Shown: one piece after another, positions 6,032-7,821 of the stretch | Position numbering within the stretch: the first letter of the stretch is position 1 | How the letters are laid out: each line of letters begins with the position of its first letter | Assembly: GCA_030039695.1 (NCBI GenBank) | Contig: JASHVB010000541.1 | Coordinates: 1 to 7,821 of the forward strand | Origin: Acetobacteraceae bacterium | Lineage (GTDB): Bacteria; Pseudomonadota; Alphaproteobacteria; Acetobacterales; Acetobacteraceae | Direction: 5' to 3' | Length of the DNA stretch: 7,821 nucleotides | Made by a program: the position numbers and the translations under genes | Notes under the pieces: generated by a model | The model's input: only the letters and a program-made list of their open reading frames with translations | What the model was told of the DNA's origin: nothing | The model's database searches: none

Positions 6032-6721
6032 GTGCGCGCGACGTGGGAAACATTGACGGGCGATGTGGCACAACTGGGGTTCGCGCTCCGCGGTGCCTTT
6101 CATCCGGTTCCGGAAGACGGAGTGCCCGTGCTCTCGGACGGAGCGCCGGCGCTAACGGTTGTGTTGCTGGGTTGGACAGGCGGTGACCAGTGGCCAGTGT
6201 TCGCGGCTTCGAAAGAGGCCAATGACGGTATTCCCGATCCGCTCAACCGATGGTCCAAGCGGCTGATCGATCAAATCGCGGCTGATCTCGACGGCTCGGC
6301 CTTCTATCCATTCGGTGGGCCTCCCTGGCTTGATTTCCAGCGCTGGGCGCTGAGAGCCGAGCCGGTCTATCGCTCGCCCTTGGGTTTGCTCATTCATCCG
6401 AGATGGGGCTTGTGGCATTCCTACCGCGGAGCACTTGGGCTTCGACAATGGTTTGAGCTCGGCCCGCACGAAGATGGCCCCAATCCCTGCGACCCGTGCT
6501 TGGAGCGGCCGTGCCTTTCTGCCTGCCCGGTCTCCGCCTTCGCGCCGGGCGCCTCCTACAACTACGCTGCCTGCCGGCAACACCTTCAAGGCGCCGGCGA
6601 GGAATGTCGGGCGATGGCATGTGCCGCGCGTCGAGCTTGCCCGATCGCGCCGGAGAAGCGGTACTCCGCGGAGCAAGCCGCATTCCACATGCGGGCGATC
6701 CTCGTGAACCGGCTCGGCTGA
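6032..6721 (+). CDS. Ferredoxin-like protein with eight clustered cysteines (QueG-related type)
   Basis: A 229-residue protein likely to carry two [4Fe-4S] clusters. Residues 1-140 are a cluster-free domain (GFALRGAFHPVPEDGVP, FYPFGGPPWLDFQRWA, SPLGLLIHPRWGLWHSYRGA). From residue 153 come Cys 153, 156, 161 and 165 (PCDPCLERPCLSACP), then Cys 181, 192, 197 and 203 (last one in ACP). Conserved HPxxGxWHxYRxAL followed by such cysteines recalls the C-terminal half of epoxyqueuosine reductase QueG and similar cobalamin-linked reductases. The protein is much shorter than QueG, so it is not that enzyme. GTG 6032 is chosen because GGAGA lies 6 nt upstream and homologous-looking sequence starts nearby; ATG 5990 (243 aa) has no ribosome site. 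It is divergent from the membrane protein/cobC pair, which hints at a shared B12-related role. The iron-sulfur call is firm; the function is not known. Confidence 0.82.
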   Translation: MRATWETLTGDVAQLGFALRGAFHPVPEDGVPVLSDGAPALTVVLLGWTGGDQWPVFAASKEANDGIPDPLNRWSKRLIDQIAADLDGSAFYPFGGPPWLDFQRWALRAEPVYRSPLGLLIHPRWGLWHSYRGALGLRQWFELGPHEDGPNPCDPCLERPCLSACPVSAFAPGASYNYAACRQHLQGAGEECRAMACAARRACPIAPEKRYSAEQAAFHMRAILVNRLG

Positions 6722-7001
6722 AGTATATTTGCGTAGTCAACTATCGGACCGCGTCCCCTCGGCCCATGCGCCTGGCCAATTGGGTAAGCCGATGGGTCGG
6801 CCTTTGCCGATCCGCAGTAGCTTCGACGTCGAGGTGGCGCGACAATTGCGCGCTATGATCACGCAATTAACGAATTGCGGTCTGGCGTGAACGCTAACGG
6901 AACCCCCGGACTGCACCGGCCAACCGTCCACGGTAAAGGTGGCAAGACCAGGGGTTTTTCCACTCCCCCGGAAATTCTGCCAAATCCTTCGGTGGACCGC
7001 C
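6722..7001. other. Gene-free stretch with repeated AATTGCG motifs
   Basis: Nothing here is recognisable as an intact gene. A short plus-strand frame at 6792-6890 (ATG, 32 residues, containing SFDVEVARQLRAMITQL) has protein-like composition. It has no ribosome site and no family I recognise, and may be debris. AATTGCG occurs at 6844-6850 and 6873-6879, with its inverse CGCAATT at 6862-6868. No terminator is evident after the ferredoxin-like gene. Confidence 0.3.
6862..6879. repeat. Perfect 7+4+7 inverted repeat
   Basis: CGCAATT, spacer AACG, then AATTGCG. A third AATTGCG half-site lies at 6844-6850. The AT-rich arms in GC-rich DNA suggest a protein site, but no gene start is near enough to assign a target. 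Confidence 0.4.
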
Positions 7002-7390
7002 TCAATCCGAGACGCGACACCAAAAGTTTTGCCAGAGGAAATCTGTATCAACGAACGTCATCGCGACACCGATAGCTTTGAGGCAATGCCACCAACCGAT
7101 CGGCGGGAACAGCGCAGGAGCCAGACGGCGCGGACCGTCAGTCCATGTTCTGCGACCATCGCGTCCGTGACCCACCCCAAACGGCTACGCATGCCGACGT
7201 AGTTATCAAGTCTGTCCCGCTGATCCGGGTCGAAGAGGCCTGACACATCAGATTATTGGTCTCGTCGTGGTGCAGCGGCGTGACTGTATCGCGACCTGGC
7301 CAGACATAAGCAGCATCGGGACATGGTCGTAGAAACGAAGGCAGGGGATCAATGTCACGCCACAGTGGCACCAATGCCGTCGAGTTACTA
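7002..7390 (-). pseudogene. Frame-broken cupin_8/JmjC-like hydroxylase remnant
   Basis: Two minus-strand segments match the cupin-like JmjC group of iron/2-oxoglutarate hydroxylases. The first, about 7374 down to 7240, reads PLWRDIDPLPSFLRP then TVTPLHHDETNNLMCQA; the HHD triad start of the iron site is present. The second, in another frame from about 7124 to the TGA at 7004-7002, reads LAPALFPPIGWWHCLKAIGV then AMTFVDTDFLWQNFW. This is the C-terminal strand that provides the last iron-binding histidine (usually ALFIPVGWWHxVxSLDxSxSxTxTNF). Between them the text is degenerate and changes frame at least once. The N-terminal part is not recognisable above 7390. The intact family protein is about 300-350 aa, so this is a decayed fragment. 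Confidence 0.7.
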
Positions 7391-7555
7391 GAGCGGCTCT
7401 GTGCTGCGCACACGGGCTGCCGACACCGCCAACTACCGCTGGGGAATGACCGAGTGGCGCACCGAGCCGCATGTGCGACGCGGGATCGGCGTGTCGCGCG
7501 GGCCACCAAGCGTGTTCTCGTGGGGTGGCTGCGACGGCATCATATTTTGCATCGT

Positions 7556-7579
7556 GCTGTGTGAGATAGCTCACACAGC
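7556..7579. promoter_or_regulatory. Perfect 24-bp palindrome with a CRP-type core
   Basis: Arms GCTGTGTGAG (7556-7565) and CTCACACAGC (7570-7579) are exact inverted copies around ATAG. The core TGTGAGATAGCTCACA fits the CRP consensus TGTGA-N6-TCACA exactly. It lies about 225 nt upstream of the gene starting at 7804 and about 40 nt upstream of the broken small frame at 7618. Neither strand shows a T-run after the hairpin, so it is unlikely to be an intrinsic terminator. A CRP/FNR-type or another dimeric regulator site is the best reading; which regulator binds is unknown. Confidence 0.55.
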
Positions 7580-7617
7580 GAACGCAACATTGCACTCTAC
7601 ATTGAAGCAACGTTTGA

Positions 7618-7807
7618 AACGGGAGCACTCTCAAGGAGCAACTTGCCCTTGGTTTCGCGCCCGCTTTCGCCGTGCTGGGCGGCACGGTCGCCGTGTCCAC
7701 CCCCCTGTAACACCAGTCGCCGCCTGTTCGAACGAGCCGTGCTGAAACAGGAGGCGCCCCATCCGGGCAACCTCACAGACTACGAACCCGAGGAGATGTC
7801 GAGATGA
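7618..7807 (+). pseudogene. Possible small membrane protein broken by a frameshift in a C6 run
   Basis: One frame (7618-7710) reads STLKEQLALGFAPAFAVLGG then TVAVSTPL and stops. It looks like a short amphipathic start and one transmembrane helix. Skipping one base in the six-C run at 7700-7705 joins it to another frame reading SRRLFERAVLKQEAP, HPGNLTDYEPEEMSR and stopping at 7805-7807, a charged cytoplasmic-type tail. That stop overlaps the next ATG as ATGA, the usual sign of translational coupling. No normal start codon is visible for the first part, so it may be a remnant or a frameshift from sequencing. I do not recognise the family. Confidence 0.35.
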
Positions 7808-7821
7808 CTTACTATCTTCAG
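7804..7821 (+). CDS. Start of a gene leaving the window on the right
   Basis: ATG at 7804-7806 is preceded by GAGGAG (7790-7795) with an 8-nt spacer and overlaps the stop of the preceding frame as ATGA. Only six codons are visible (MTYYLQ), too few to name. A hydrophobic, aromatic start would suit a membrane protein, but that is only a guess. The ribosome site and coupling make a real gene likely. Confidence 0.55.

Noticed and set aside
7556..7579. Palindrome as an intrinsic terminator
   Set aside because: No T-run on either strand after the hairpin.
7248..7700. Minus-strand 150-codon frame
   Set aside because: Crosses the palindrome and overlaps the cupin remnant in a different frame; composition does not look like a protein.
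1..7821. CRISPR array, tRNA or rRNA genes
   Set aside because: No regularly spaced repeats, no cloverleaf with TTCGA-type arm and CCA context, and no rRNA-like conserved segments were seen.

Overview
The window is GC-rich proteobacterial DNA. The start and stop usage, the UrtA-type binding protein, the MocR regulator and the MOSC and CobC types all suggest an alphaproteobacterium, or possibly a betaproteobacterium. The genus cannot be set from the sequence. It reads as accessory or boundary DNA: five recognisable genes are separated by decayed insertion-sequence and gene remnants.

Region 1 (1-3886). The 5' part of a urea-type ABC transporter binding-protein gene (urtA, minus strand, running off the left edge) is divergent from an unusually long regulator gene. 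That gene encodes one continuous 892-residue protein with three parts: a MocR/GntR regulator (winged helix plus aminotransferase-like fold), a MOSC domain, and a C-terminal rubredoxin with four cysteines. In the aminotransferase-like part, the position expected to hold the PLP-binding lysine is glutamine (GTFSQ instead of GTFSK). This fusion is the most interesting object in the window. The divergent layout suggests, but does not prove, that it controls the urea-type transporter.

Region 2 (3887-4623) has no intact gene. Its core is an internally deleted ISL3-family insertion sequence of about 389 bp (4139-4527). Both terminal inverted repeats are still visible, and so are small pieces of both the N- and C-terminal ends of the transposase.

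Region 3 (4624-6721) is a small group with a cobalamin flavour: a CobC-like histidine phosphatase and a six-helix membrane protein, both on the minus strand, divergent from an 8-cysteine ferredoxin-like protein of the QueG-related kind. No cobalamin riboswitch is visible between them. The assignment to B12 metabolism rests on the CobC resemblance and on context.

Region 4 (6722-7821) is mostly decayed. It holds a frame-broken cupin_8/JmjC-like hydroxylase remnant on the minus strand and a perfect 10+4+10 palindrome containing a consensus CRP-type core (TGTGA-N6-TCACA). After these comes what looks like a small membrane-protein reading frame, broken at a run of six C and overlapping by ATGA the start of a new gene that leaves the window at the right edge.
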